The notes under the pieces were generated by a model. That model was given only the letters and a program-made list of their open reading frames with translations. It had not been told where the DNA came from and searched no databases. From positions 53,591 to 117,590 of the forward strand of contig CAMXJY010000006.1 of the NCBI GenBank assembly GCA_947244325.1: a DNA stretch of 64,000 nt, read 5' to 3'. This document shows positions 54,808 through 63,951 of this stretch, piece after piece (within the stretch, counting starts at the first letter, position 1; each line of letters opens with the position of its first letter). The translations under genes were made by a program, and so were the position numbers. This DNA is from an uncultured Clostridium sp. GTDB taxonomy: Bacteria; Bacillota; Clostridia; TANB77; CAG-508.

Positions 54808-55673
54808 AAATTTACTGGATGCACATGAACTACAGCTTTATCAATTTTTTCTAAAGCTTCAACATCTTTTTCAAGATGATTTGCAAGTTCATGACTTTTA
54901 TATGTACTCATATTTCCATCAACAGCAATAGTAAAAACAACAAAGTATTTATATCCAATTGGTGTTGAATATAAATTATAGCAATTTTTTATTTCATCAT
55001 GTTCTTTTACTAAATTCATTATAGTTTCTTTTGTGCTTTCATCTAAAGAAACATCCATAAGTACATTATAACTTTCAAAGAAAATTCCGATTCCAGTAAT
55101 TAAAATCCATATTGAAATACCAATACCAACTAAACCATCAATCCAGTATATTCCTTTTAAACCAAATAAAATTGAAATAAGAGTAAAAGTAGTAACAATG
55201 CAATCATTTTTATGGTCTTTGTAATTAGATTTTAAAAGAATACTATCATATTTTTTAAACATTGATTTTGTATAAATATATAATATAAATTTAATTATAA
55301 TAGTTAAAATACATACAATTATTAGAGCCCATGAAAATTCAAAATGTGATTTTTTTATTAAACTAGAAATGGAATCAAATAATAATTTTGCTGAAAGTAA
55401 AATCATAGTAAGACTTATAAAAAGTGAGAAAATATATTCAGCTTTTCCATGTCCAAAGTTATGATCATTATCTTTAGGCTCACTTGAAATTTTATTACCA
55501 ATAAAAGTCATAAAAGATGCAAGTATATCAGAAGCACTGTTCATACTATCTGCAATCATTGATTGACTTCTGGTTATAAAACCAATACTTGCTTTAATTA
55601 TTAATAGAAATATATTTCCAAATATTCCAGCTAATCCAGCTTTTTTTATATCATTGAATTTTTTACCTTCCAT
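54804..55673 (-). CDS. Cation diffusion facilitator family transporter
   Basis: 289 residues from the ATG at 55671-55673, 7 nt after AAAGGA; earlier in-frame starts lack a site. Six membrane helices with metal-site motifs: SMIADSMNSASDILASF (helix 2, normally H/D-x3-D) and YWIDGLVGIGISIWIL (helix 5), and HNFGHGKAEYIF after helix 2. The C-terminal cytoplasmic domain (about 205-289; VLMDVSLDES, VVHVHPVNF) dimerises and binds metal. Exports divalent cations such as Zn, Mn or Fe in exchange for protons; the exact metal is not clear. Confidence 0.92.
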   Translation of the reverse strand: MEGKKFNDIKKAGLAGIFGNIFLLIIKASIGFITRSQSMIADSMNSASDILASFMTFIGNKISSEPKDNDHNFGHGKAEYIFSLFISLTMILLSAKLLFDSISSLIKKSHFEFSWALIIVCILTIIIKFILYIYTKSMFKKYDSILLKSNYKDHKNDCIVTTFTLISILFGLKGIYWIDGLVGIGISIWILITGIGIFFESYNVLMDVSLDESTKETIMNLVKEHDEIKNCYNLYSTPIGYKYFVVFTIAVDGNMSTYKSHELANHLEKDVEALEKIDKAVVHVHPVNF

Positions 55674-55815
55674 ATAAAAATCCTTTCGCAATTTATATTT
55701 TTGTATATATAAATTATATGATACCACACAATAAAAATTTTACAAGATATTGATAAAAAAAAATCTATATGTTATAATCGCTTTAGTTTTAACAAAAGAA
55801 AGATAGGTGTTATTT

Positions 55816-56148
55816 TTGATATTCGTAGCAATAATAGTTATATTAGTTACAATAATTTTATTTTTATCAGCACTTGCAGTAGCACAAATAAAAATGGCTG
55901 GCATGAATGTAAAAGACTTTTGGTCTTTTGTAAAAGCAAATGATACTTTAAATAAATTATATGCATTTTCTGTTAAATACGAAAAACTTTCTCCACAACA
56001 ACAAGTATTGTTTTTGAAAGAAGCTGATATAGTATTTGATGCGTTTGGTAAAGTTCCAGATGCGTTATGGGAAGAAGAATATCAAAAATATATGGAAATT
56101 TTAAATAAATATAAAGATATAAAAATAACTAGATGGGAATCTCAATAG
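55816..56148 (+). CDS. Small membrane-anchored protein, unknown
   Basis: 110 residues starting TTG 55816 (7-8 nt after AGGTG) or GTG 55807. One N-terminal membrane helix (IFVAIIVILVTIILFLSALA), then a cytoplasmic helical domain (KMAGMNVKDFWSFVKANDTL, SPQQQVLFLKEADIVFDAFG, LWEEEYQKYMEILNKY). No known family seen. It is followed by a terminator and diverges from the CDF transporter. Confident as a gene because of length, promoter-like upstream sequence and codon use, not by homology. Confidence 0.65.
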   Translation: MIFVAIIVILVTIILFLSALAVAQIKMAGMNVKDFWSFVKANDTLNKLYAFSVKYEKLSPQQQVLFLKEADIVFDAFGKVPDALWEEEYQKYMEILNKYKDIKITRWESQ

Positions 56149-56178
56149 TAGTAGTATATGAGATTCTTTTTTTTTTAA
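56139..56178 (+). terminator. Intrinsic terminator
   Basis: GAATCTCA ... TGAGATTC followed by TTTTTTTTT. Confidence 0.9.
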
Positions 56179-56266
56179 CACTTTTTTATAAACCTCATAT
56201 TATATAAAGAGAAAAAATGTATAAGAAGGTACAAAAAGTTTAAATATAATAGGAGGAAGGTGTTAT

Positions 56267-57409
56267 ATGAAAATTAGATATTTTGACCATTCAGCTACAA
56301 CAGCTGTAGATAAAGAAGTATTAGAAGCAATGATACCATATTTTTCTGAGAACTATGGAAATCCTTCTTCAGTATATAGTATTGGAAAAGAAAATAAAGA
56401 AATTGTAAATATAGCAAGAATGAAAATTGCTACTATATTAAATTCTAAGGTTAATGAGATTTATTTTACAAGTTGTGGTAGTGAAAGTGATAATTTAATA
56501 TTAAAAGGAATTGCATTTGCAAATAAAAATCGTGGTAATCATATTATTACAACTCAAATTGAACATCCAGCAATTTTGGATACTTGTAAATTTTTAGAAA
56601 GATTTGGTTTTAGAGTAACATATTTAAGACCAAACTCTAAAGGAATTATAGATGTAAATGAATTAGAAAGAAGTATTACTAAAAATACAATTTTAATTAG
56701 TGTAATGTTTGCTAATAATGAAATTGGAACAATTCAGCCAATTAAAGAAATTGGTAAAATTGCAAGAAGATATGGAATATATTTTCATACTGACGCTGTT
56801 CAAGCAATAGGAAATGTAAAAATAAATGTAAAAGAATATAATATAGATGCACTATCTTTATCAGGTCATAAATTTTATGGACCAAAGGGAATAGGTGTAG
56901 CATATATAAGGGAAAATATACCATTTATGAGAATACAAGATGGTGGTCATCAAGAAAGAGATAAAAGAGCTGGAACAGAAAACGTAGCGGGAATTGTTGG
57001 AATAGCAAAGGCAATGGAACTTTCAGATAAAAACTTAGAAGGCTATAATAGAAAAATAAAAAATCTAAGAGATTTTTATGTTTCAGAAATGGTTAAGAGA
57101 GTACCATATATAAGAATAAATGGAGATATGGAAAGTAGGCTTTCAGGAAATGCTAATATTTGTTTTAGTGGAGTAGATGGGGCAAAGTTACTTTCAGAAT
57201 TAGATAAAAAAGGAATTTGCGCTTCTAGTGGTTCTGCATGTAGTGCTGGACTTTTAACACCATCTCATGTTTTACTTGCAATTGGAGTACCAAATAATTT
57301 AGCACGTACCAGTTTAAGAATAACTTTTGGAAAAGAAAATACTATGGAAGATACACAGTATCTCGTAGATAATATTGAAGAAATTGTAAATAATTTAAGA
57401 AAATATTAA
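56267..57409 (+). CDS. Cysteine desulfurase (NifS/IscS family)
   Basis: 380 residues, PLP-dependent. IRYFDHSATTAVDKEVLEAM start, FTSCGSESDNLILKG, IEHPAILDTC, the PLP Lys in SLSGHKFYGPKGIG (about residue 200) and the persulfide Cys in CASSGSACSAGLL (about residue 325). It supplies sulfur for Fe-S clusters or tRNA thiolation. AGGAGG lies 10 nt before the ATG. No iscU-like or mnmA gene is adjacent, so the partner acceptor is elsewhere. Confidence 0.94.
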   Translation: MKIRYFDHSATTAVDKEVLEAMIPYFSENYGNPSSVYSIGKENKEIVNIARMKIATILNSKVNEIYFTSCGSESDNLILKGIAFANKNRGNHIITTQIEHPAILDTCKFLERFGFRVTYLRPNSKGIIDVNELERSITKNTILISVMFANNEIGTIQPIKEIGKIARRYGIYFHTDAVQAIGNVKINVKEYNIDALSLSGHKFYGPKGIGVAYIRENIPFMRIQDGGHQERDKRAGTENVAGIVGIAKAMELSDKNLEGYNRKIKNLRDFYVSEMVKRVPYIRINGDMESRLSGNANICFSGVDGAKLLSELDKKGICASSGSACSAGLLTPSHVLLAIGVPNNLARTSLRITFGKENTMEDTQYLVDNIEEIVNNLRKY

Positions 57410-57417
57410 GAAGAAAA

Positions 57418-57461
57418 CAAATCTGAAAAAATCTAAAATTTTTTCAGTAAATTTGTTTGTG
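57418..57461 (+). terminator. Hairpin after the cysteine desulfurase gene
   Basis: ACAAATCTGAAAAAAT / ATTTTTTCAGTAAATTTGT near-perfect stem. Confidence 0.7.
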
Positions 57462-57501
57462 TGCAAAATTTATATATGAAATTAGATAAAAATTTATATA
57501 G

Positions 57502-57531
57502 AAAAAGGGACTTTTTTTAAGTCCCTTTTAG
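57502..57531. terminator. Bidirectional terminator
   Basis: AAAAGGGACTT-TTTTT-AAGTCCCTTTT hairpin between the desulfurase and the convergent SPFH gene. Confidence 0.85.
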
Positions 57532-57563
57532 ATTATGTGATAGCGAATAAATAAAATAATTGT

Positions 57564-58481
57564 TTATTCTCTATTTGATTTTTTTTCATTTTTTACAATA
57601 TCTGAAACAGCTCCTAAACTGCTAAGAGCTTTTGTTGCTTCAAAAGGAATAAATATTTTGTTTGCTTCTCCTTTTGCAACTTCTTGTAATGCTTCTAATG
57701 ATTTTATTTGAACTAATTTATCATCTGGATTTGCATTTTTTATTGCTGCATAAACTCTTTGAATTTCTTGAGCTTTAGCATCAGCAACTTGTTTAATAGC
57801 TTCAGCTTCACCAGTAGCTCTTCTAATTCTTGATTCTCTATCAGCTTCTGCATCTAATATTGCAGCTTGTTTTCTACCTTCTGCAAGAGTGATTGCTGAT
57901 TGTCTTTCTCCTTCTGCTTCAAGAATTAAAGCTCTTTTATTTCTTTCTGCATTCATTTGTTTTTCCATAGCATCTCTGATGTCTGCTGGTGGAGTAATAT
58001 CTTTGATTTCAACTCTATCAATTTTACATCCCCAAGCATCAGTTGCTTCATCTAGTATAACTCTTAATTTATCATTTATTTGATCTCTTGAACTAAAAGT
58101 TTGATCTAATTCCATTTTACCAACAATATCACGAATTGTTGTTATTGCAAGATATTCAATACCTTTTTTTAAACTTTGAATTTCGTAAACAGCTTTTGCT
58201 GGATCAGTGATTTTATAGAACACAACTGTATCTATTGTTATTGTAACGTTATCTGATGTGATAACTCCTTGTGGTGGAATATCCATAGTTTGTTGTTTTA
58301 AACTAACTACTGAACGAACTTTATCCAAAAAAGGAATGATTATTGTAAGACCTGCATCAGCAACTTTATGAAATCTACCTAATCTTTCAATAATGTAAAC
58401 TTCTGATTGTCTAACAACTTTAATTGTTTTGTAAGCTACAATACAAATAATGATAAATACTACTAAAAAAAATGCTCCCAT
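57564..58481 (-). CDS. SPFH/band 7 domain membrane protein (slipin type)
   Basis: 305 residues. An N-terminal membrane hairpin or helix (residues 2-20), then the SPFH domain (about 25-190; SEVYIIERLGRFHKVADAGL, LKQQTMDIPPQGVITSDNVT, VEIKDITPPADIRDAMEKQM). A charged coiled coil follows (about 190-245; Ala/Glu/Arg-rich, AEGERQSAITLAEGRKQAAI). Such stomatin-like proteins form membrane scaffolds. The NfeD gene precedes it by 20 bp, the standard bacterial pairing. GGAGG lies 7 nt before the ATG. Confidence 0.94.
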   Translation of the reverse strand: MGAFFLVVFIIICIVAYKTIKVVRQSEVYIIERLGRFHKVADAGLTIIIPFLDKVRSVVSLKQQTMDIPPQGVITSDNVTITIDTVVFYKITDPAKAVYEIQSLKKGIEYLAITTIRDIVGKMELDQTFSSRDQINDKLRVILDEATDAWGCKIDRVEIKDITPPADIRDAMEKQMNAERNKRALILEAEGERQSAITLAEGRKQAAILDAEADRESRIRRATGEAEAIKQVADAKAQEIQRVYAAIKNANPDDKLVQIKSLEALQEVAKGEANKIFIPFEATKALSSLGAVSDIVKNEKKSNRE

Positions 58482-58501
58482 TATAATTTCCTCCTTAAAT
58501 T

Positions 58502-58930
58502 TTATACTAATGGTTTTACTATTACTTTAACACCGTCAATTTTTTCAATTAAAACTTCTGTATCTTTGGAAATATATGTGTCATTTGAAGATTTTGCTGA
58601 CCAAACTTCACCATTTACTTTTATTTGACCTTTTCCTTCAACAGGTTCTATATCATAAATAACTTTTCCAATTTTTCCTTCTATAGAATAAGCATTGGTT
58701 TTAACAATTTTTTCTTTAGGTAACATTTTGTCTACAAATGGTTTTGTTAAGAATAATAACAATGTAGAAACTACCAAAAATATAGTAGTTTGGATTATTA
58801 AGTTTTCAGTAAATAAACTTACAACCATTGCAACAAGTGCACCAATTGAAAACCAAAAAATTAAAAAGCCAAAATTAATAATTTCGATAACTAGAAATAT
58901 TCCAGCTAATATTAACCATACTTGCCACAT
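58502..58930 (-). CDS. NfeD family membrane protein
   Basis: 142 residues from ATG at 58928-58930, 5 nt after GGAGGT; an ATG four codons upstream overlaps that site. Three membrane helices (about 3-75) and a C-terminal OB-fold domain (about 85-142; IEGKIGKVIYDIEPVEGKGQ, IKVNGEVWSAKS). Short NfeD proteins lack the protease domain and pair with SPFH proteins, as here. First gene of the two-gene operon. Confidence 0.93.
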   Translation of the reverse strand: MWQVWLILAGIFLVIEIINFGFLIFWFSIGALVAMVVSLFTENLIIQTTIFLVVSTLLLFLTKPFVDKMLPKEKIVKTNAYSIEGKIGKVIYDIEPVEGKGQIKVNGEVWSAKSSNDTYISKDTEVLIEKIDGVKVIVKPLV

Positions 58931-59134
58931 ATATACCTCCATCTATTCTGATAAAGAATAATAAATTACAACAATATTATACAACAAAATTTATAAAAAA
59001 GCTATAATAAATCTTATAAATTTCAACGAATTTACAAAAAATATGAAAATATTATTAAGAATTAAAAATATTATAGATTTTTTTTAGTGCTTATTATATA
59101 ATTCAAATTGTAGAAATTATATGGAGTAAAAATA

Positions 59135-60317
59135 ATGGCTATAAAAAATAGAAAAATAAATAAACGAAAAGTAGTAGGATTAATAGCAATAATAGTTGTA
59201 ATATTGTTTATTATAATAATATGCTATTTAATAAATAAAAAGAATAATAGGTATAAAGACTTATCAATTCTTTTAAATGATGAGCAAGTAAAAACAATTA
59301 ATTCAGTAGTTATAGATGAAAATGATAATATATTTTTTTCAAAAGATGATGTTCAAAAATTTTTTGATGGAACTATATATTACAATGAAGTAGAAGAAGA
59401 ACTAATAACTACGTGTAATACGCATGTTGCTTTGTTAAAACTTGATGAAAAATATGCATCAATAAATGATGAAAATGTAGAATTAAAAGGAACTTTAAAA
59501 ACAATAGATGGTAATGTATATATGCCGCTTACAGATTTGCAAATAGTTTATGATTTAGAAATAAAATATTCAAAAAAAAGCAACAGAATAATAATAGATA
59601 ATATTAATAATAAAAAAGTAGAAGCTAAAATATTAAAAATAACAAATGTAAAAAATAAAAGAGGAATATTTAATAGTAATTTAGAGAAATTAATAATTGG
59701 AGATACAGTTGTTATTTTAGATGAAGCTGGAAGTTATAAAAAGGTAAGAACACCGCTTGGAAATATAGGATATGTAAAATCAAAAATATTATCAGAAGAA
59801 AAGATAATTAGAGAAGATGTAAAAAATGAAAAACAAGAATTAAATGTATATAAAAATTATTCTAATATATCTGGAATTTATGATGATATACAAGTAGATG
59901 CAAGTAAACTAAATGTTGTAATTCCAACTTTTTTCTATATCGATAAAAATTCAAAAGTGTTAGATAGAACTATGAGTACAACAGCAACTTATTCAGTTTA
60001 TAAAACTTGGAGTGATAATAATAATTTACAAATATTACCTAGTTTAGAGAATAATAGTACAGTTTCAACAAATTTACTTAGTTATTCTCGGAAGAACTTC
60101 AGTAATTAATTCTTTAAAAGATTTGCTTTTAAAATATAATTATATAGGAATAAATGTAAAGTTTAATTCAATTGATGATATAAATAGTTTTAATAGATTT
60201 ATATTAGAATTAGTACCTAGATTTAAAACAGCAGGATTAAAGGTTGCAGTAACATTAGGCAACAATGTAGATAAAAGTAAAATTGAAAATATAGTTGACT
60301 ATATAGTAGAGGAGTAA
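59135..60317 (+). CDS. Exported GH18-like protein with CuAO-N and SH3 domains, frame broken at CGG
   Basis: One N-terminal membrane helix (VVGLIAIIVVILFIIIICYL), a copper-amine-oxidase-N-like domain (about 45-150), an SH3-like domain (about 165-230; VKNKRGIFNSNLEKLIIGDT), then the start of a GH18 barrel (LNVVIPTFFYIDKNSKV). At 60089-60091 the frame reads TCT CGG AAG and stops soon after. Skipping the C gives GGA AGA ACT and GRTSVINSLKDLLLKYNYIG, continuing to TAA at 60317: 393 residues. The usual DGINIDFE catalytic motif is IGINVKFN, and the second half of the barrel is absent, so no hydrolase activity is expected; peptidoglycan binding is more likely. The next gene mltG starts 2 bp later. 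Confidence 0.8.
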
Positions 60318-60319
60318 AA

Positions 60320-61408
60320 ATGGAAGAAAAGAAAACAAACAAATTAGCAATAATATTAATTAGTATATTAGTATTATTTATAGTTTTATGTATTGTAGCA
60401 TTTGTATGGTATAGTAGTAATTTAAAATCAGTAAGTAAGCAAAGTAAAATAGTTGAAATCGAGATTAAAGATGGAATGGGAGTTTCAAGAATAGCATCAT
60501 TATTAGAAGAAAACAATGTTATAAAAAATGCTAATGTAATGAAAATATATGTAAAAGTAAATAAAATAGGACATCTTCAAGCTGGAAAATATAAGTTAGA
60601 TGCTAGTGAGGACATGCCATCAATACTTGCACATCTTTCTAATGGTGATGTTTTAAATAATGAAGTAAAAATAACTTTTATAGAAGGAAAGAACATGAGA
60701 TGGATTGCTAAAACAATATCAGAGAAAACTCTTAATACAGAAGATGATGTTTTTGACCTTTTAGAAGATGAAGATTATATAGATTCATTAATTGAAAAAT
60801 ATTGGTTTATAACAGATGAGATTAAAGATGAAAGCATATATTATCCATTAGAAGGATATTTATTACCAGACACATATATTTTTGAAAATAATGAAGTTTC
60901 TGTTAAATCAATATTTGCTACGATTTTAAGTTATACAGAAAAATATTTGAATGAATATAAACAAGAGATAGAGAATAGTAATTTAACAGTACATCAAATT
61001 TTAACTTTAGCATCAATGGCAGAACTTGAAGGAAAATCAACTGAAGATAGAGCAGAAATAATAGGAGTATTTTTCAATAGAATAGATAAAAAAATGAGTT
61101 TAGGTAGTGATGTTACAACATATTATGCTTTTAAAGTTGATATGGGAGAAAGAGATTTAAAAGCAAAAGAATTAAATACAGAAAATCCATATAATACAAG
61201 AGGACCAAATATGATTGGAAAAATTCCTGTAGGACCAATTTCAAATCCTAGTAAATCTGCAATAGAAGCTACATTAAATTACAAAGAAACAGATGCATTA
61301 TATTTTGTTGCAGATAAAAATGGTAAAGTATATTTTACAAAAAATAATGAAGAACATAATAAAATAATAAAAAAATTAAAAGATGATGGATTGTGGTTCA
61401 CGTATTAA
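60320..61408 (+). CDS. mltG: Endolytic transglycosylase MltG (YceG family)
   Basis: 362 residues. Single N-terminal membrane helix (about 9-30), LysM-like domain (about 45-95; GMGVSRIASLLEENNVIKNA), then the YceG domain with the catalytic Glu in LASMAELEGKSTEDRAEIIG. The further motifs SLGSDVTTYYA, NTENPYNTRG and IPVGPISNPSKSAIEATLN are conserved. It cuts nascent glycan strands and sets their length. It is coupled to the GH18-like gene (2-bp gap), whose GGAG near the stop provides the ribosome binding site. Confidence 0.95.
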   Translation: MEEKKTNKLAIILISILVLFIVLCIVAFVWYSSNLKSVSKQSKIVEIEIKDGMGVSRIASLLEENNVIKNANVMKIYVKVNKIGHLQAGKYKLDASEDMPSILAHLSNGDVLNNEVKITFIEGKNMRWIAKTISEKTLNTEDDVFDLLEDEDYIDSLIEKYWFITDEIKDESIYYPLEGYLLPDTYIFENNEVSVKSIFATILSYTEKYLNEYKQEIENSNLTVHQILTLASMAELEGKSTEDRAEIIGVFFNRIDKKMSLGSDVTTYYAFKVDMGERDLKAKELNTENPYNTRGPNMIGKIPVGPISNPSKSAIEATLNYKETDALYFVADKNGKVYFTKNNEEHNKIIKKLKDDGLWFTY

Positions 61409-61530
61409 AATAAAATTATTTTTAATAGGAAGTTATTACAAATATAATTTGTATACAAAATAATAGTGGCAATAAAAAAAGTAAATGCAATTTTAAAACA
61501 AAAAAATGTCGAATAATATGATACAGATTA

Positions 61531-61558
61531 TTGACAAAGCAAATATAAAGTATATAAT
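61531..61558 (+). promoter_or_regulatory. Sigma-A promoter of the zinc-ribbon pair
   Basis: TTGACA (61531-61536), 16-bp spacer, TATAAT (61553-61558). Confidence 0.8.
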
Positions 61559-61609
61559 ATTATACGAAAATATAATAAATAACAAAATTAAAACAAGGGG
61601 GATTTTTTT

Positions 61610-62185
61610 ATGTTTTGTGAAAAATGTGGTACTAAATTACCAGATGATGCTCAATTTTGTACTAACTGCGGAGCAAGTATAGCAGGTGGCACACCAAAAG
61701 CAAAGGAGAAAATAGACGATAAAGAAGTACAGTTAAATGTTAAACCTACATACAAGATTGGATACATGATATTACCATATATAGTTACATTTGTTATATT
61801 AGTAGCATGTATAGGATTACCAATGCTTGCAATAAGTGCAAGTGTTGCAATAGCAATTACAGGAGGAACTTTTATAATTATGGCAATTATATTTGCTATA
61901 GCAGCATTCTTTAGTAAAAAACAATATGATAATTATACTTATGATTTTTATAAAACAAAAGTTATTTATAGAGATAGCTTTTTAAATGTATCTGAAAAAG
62001 AAGTAAAATATAAATACATCAGAGAAGTAACAATGCGTCAAACATTTGTACAAAGATTTTTCAATATCGGAAACATTGTATTATTTACTAATGCAGAAAC
62101 AGGTATGGGAAATGGAATTTGTATTGTAAATGTTGAAAATGTTCAAGATGTATACAAAAAAATAAAATCTACTATAGATGTATAG
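61610..62185 (+). CDS. Zinc-ribbon membrane protein with PH-like domain, first copy
   Basis: 191 residues. N-terminal zinc ribbon MFCEKCGTKLPDDAQFCTNC (two C-x2-C knuckles), a short linker, two membrane helices (about 52-105), then a bacterial PH-like (bPH2/YdbT type) domain: YDFYKTKVIYRDSFLNVSEK, EVKYKYIREVTMRQTFVQRF, NIGNIVLFTNAETG. Function unknown; bPH2 proteins are membrane-associated. GGGGG lies 8 nt before the ATG. A homologue follows 27 bp later. Confidence 0.88.
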   Translation: MFCEKCGTKLPDDAQFCTNCGASIAGGTPKAKEKIDDKEVQLNVKPTYKIGYMILPYIVTFVILVACIGLPMLAISASVAIAITGGTFIIMAIIFAIAAFFSKKQYDNYTYDFYKTKVIYRDSFLNVSEKEVKYKYIREVTMRQTFVQRFFNIGNIVLFTNAETGMGNGICIVNVENVQDVYKKIKSTIDV

Positions 62186-62212
62186 AATTTAGTTTAAGGG
62201 GGATTACATATT

Positions 62213-62842
62213 ATGTTTTGTAAAAATTGTGGTGCAGAAATGAAAGATGATGCACGTTTTTGTCCTAATTGTGGATATGATAAAGAAGGAGGAGAAGCTC
62301 CAAAATCTAAAAAAGTAGAAGAAGATAATGAAGTTAAACTTCATGTAACACCTACATTTAATTTACCATATAAATTAATTTGTTCTATTGGAAGAGCATT
62401 TTTATATTTCTTATTAATAGTATATTTCTTAACAGGGTATGAATTATTGTTTGAATTTCCAATAATATTTTGGGGAATTATAGGTGTTCTTGCAGTTTAT
62501 GTTATAATACACCTAGTACTTGAAAAAATGCAATATAACGATTTACAATATGATTTTTATGCAACAAAAATAGAATATAAAGATGGATTCTTAAACAAAG
62601 AAGAAAAAGAATTAAAATATAAATATATTAGAGAAGTTACATTAAATAAAAGTATAATTGAAAGAATGTTCAATATGGGAACAATAAGATTATTTACAAA
62701 TGCATCTAGTGGTATGGTAAATAATAAAAATCATAAAGCAGCAGGAAAAAACGGAATATATATTCATTGTGTAAAAGATGCACAAGAACAATACAAAAAA
62801 ATAAAAGAAATTATAGATGAAGGAACAGAAAACGAAGATTAA
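62213..62842 (+). CDS. Zinc-ribbon membrane protein with PH-like domain, second copy
   Basis: 209 residues, paralogue of the preceding gene: zinc ribbon MFCKNCGAEMKDDARFCPNC, two membrane helices, bPH2-like domain (YDFYATKIEYKDGFLNKEEK, ELKYKYIREVTLNKSIIERM, NMGTIRLFTNASSG). The membrane segments differ most, while the ribbon and the KYKYIREVT core are conserved, consistent with an old duplication. GGGGG precedes the ATG. Confidence 0.88.
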   Translation: MFCKNCGAEMKDDARFCPNCGYDKEGGEAPKSKKVEEDNEVKLHVTPTFNLPYKLICSIGRAFLYFLLIVYFLTGYELLFEFPIIFWGIIGVLAVYVIIHLVLEKMQYNDLQYDFYATKIEYKDGFLNKEEKELKYKYIREVTLNKSIIERMFNMGTIRLFTNASSGMVNNKNHKAAGKNGIYIHCVKDAQEQYKKIKEIIDEGTENED

Positions 62843-62864
62843 TAAATTTAAGTATGAGATTTTA

Positions 62865-62903
62865 AAAAGCTATTTCAAAGTATTTTGAAGTAGCTTTATT
62901 TTA
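62865..62903 (+). terminator. Intrinsic terminator
   Basis: AAAGCTATTTCAAA / TTTTGAAGTAGCTTT stem then ATTTTATTT. Confidence 0.8.
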
Positions 62904-62958
62904 TTTAGTAGGAAAGTCCAGAGGACTTTCCTACTAAATAAAGGCTTTGCTTATATTT
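62899..62958 (+). repeat. Family 1 dispersed palindromic repeat
   Basis: TTTTATTTAGTAGGAAAGTCC, AGAGGACTTTCC, TACTAAATAAAGGCTTTGC, TTATATTTG. It shows compensating changes in both arms (TAGTAGG/CCTACTA instead of TATAGG/CCTATA), which suggests the hairpin is maintained. Confidence 0.65.
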
Positions 62959-63020
62959 GATATAGCTTAAATTGAATTTTATTATAACTATTTAGACTGG
63001 CAGAAAAAGAAGATGCTTGA

Positions 63021-63049
63021 TTGACATAATATTGAAATTGTGCTAAAAT
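63021..63049 (+). promoter_or_regulatory. Sigma-A promoter of the GC-richer gene pair
   Basis: TTGACA (63021-63026), 17-bp spacer, TAAAAT (63044-63049). Confidence 0.8.
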
Positions 63050-63099
63050 AAAATAGAATACGCTCGCTTTTTAGTGAGTATATAATAAGGAGGAATCAT

Positions 63100-63468
63100 A
63101 TGTATACAACAACACGGTGCTTTGTAGTAGGAATCCCTGCTCCTGATGGAGAGTGGATTTTTCAGGTAACAGCAAACGGATTGAGTGGAGGAGCTTACCG
63201 GGCAAGAATAATGGATGATAAAATCTGCGTTATGGATCATGCATTCAAGTCTAACAGTGACAACGAAGCCTTTGAGAGAGATATTTTTAAAGAGGTATTT
63301 ACGGGGCTGGTAGAGAAAAAGAAATTGCCGGTGTATTTCAATCCCAAGCTGATATCACATTCAAACAAGCAGGTTCTTAAGGATATGGGGGCAATAGAAG
63401 TAACTGAAATCGGTCATGCATGGCCGAATGATGTGAATATGCTCAAGCTGGAAGTAAAGAAACAGTAA
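63100..63468 (+). CDS. Hypothetical protein, probably acquired
   Basis: 122 residues; AAGGAGG lies 8 nt before the ATG. Mixed alpha/beta: YTTTRCFVVGIPAPDGEWIF, GGAYRARIMDDKICVMDHAF, then helix-rich RDIFKEVFTGLVEKKKLPVY. No signal or membrane segment. GC content and codon use (CTG, GGC, CCG, two in-frame CGG) differ sharply from native genes, indicating transfer. The second gene at 63500 is a diverged tandem copy (shared DxxICVMxH..., IFKE.F.G, KLP.YF). Family not recognised. Confidence 0.7.
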   Translation: MYTTTRCFVVGIPAPDGEWIFQVTANGLSGGAYRARIMDDKICVMDHAFKSNSDNEAFERDIFKEVFTGLVEKKKLPVYFNPKLISHSNKQVLKDMGAIEVTEIGHAWPNDVNMLKLEVKKQ

Positions 63469-63499
63469 ATGGTTGCAAGATGAAAAGGAGGGCTTTATT

Positions 63500-63877
63500 A
63501 TGGAATTTGAAACAAAGAGTGGAGCCATAGCAGCTATGGTATCAAATCCGGCGAAAAGAGAATGATGCTATTGGATAAGCTTTGAGAAAAAGATGGTAGG
63601 TTCGGTGTTGTTAAGTGTTGACACAAATAAGTACCATAATATTTGTGTTATGCACTACTTTGTTAGATCCGACGAAAATCTCGAAAAAGAAATTTTCAAA
63701 GAGTTTTTTGAAGGGGTGTACCGGGAAGAAAAGTTGCCAATATACTTCAAGGCATCAATGTTAGAAGAAGATACCAAAGAACTTCTGAGAGAAATCGGCG
63801 CTATTGAAACAACCGATGCAGATGAGCAGACGATTTGGTATGCAGAGCAGAACTGCAAGGTATTTAAGCTTGGATAA
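63500..63877 (+). pseudogene. Paralogue of the 63100 gene interrupted by an in-frame TGA
   Basis: ATG 63500 follows AAGGAGGG. The frame MEFETKSGAIAAMVSNPAKR-E is stopped by TGA at 63563-63565, then continues in the same frame as CYWISFEKKMVGSV to 63877. The second half aligns with the neighbour gene (NICVMHYFV, EIFKEFFEGV, REEKLPIYF, LREIGAIETTD). It contains a CGG Arg codon, like its neighbour. Simplest reading: inactivated copy. The paralogue has no Cys at that place, so a selenocysteine role for TGA is unsupported. An internal start at ATG 63593 could make a 94-residue fragment. Confidence 0.65.
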
Positions 63878-63916
63878 TCAGTTTTGCGTGTAAAAATTTA
63901 ATATGGTTCAAAGAAT

Positions 63917-63951
63917 GTGGGGGCGCTTACACTAAGGCCCCCGGTTTTATT
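63917..63951 (+). terminator. Intrinsic terminator
   Basis: GGGGGC (63919-63924) / GCCCCC (63937-63942) GC-rich stem, then GGTTTTATT. Downstream to 64000 only a small CCGGC/GCCGG hairpin is seen. Confidence 0.75.

Noticed and set aside
63563..63565. TGA as selenocysteine or tryptophan
   Set aside because: The intact paralogue has no Cys or matching Trp there, no SECIS-like hairpin was evident, and other TGA codons in the window act as stops.
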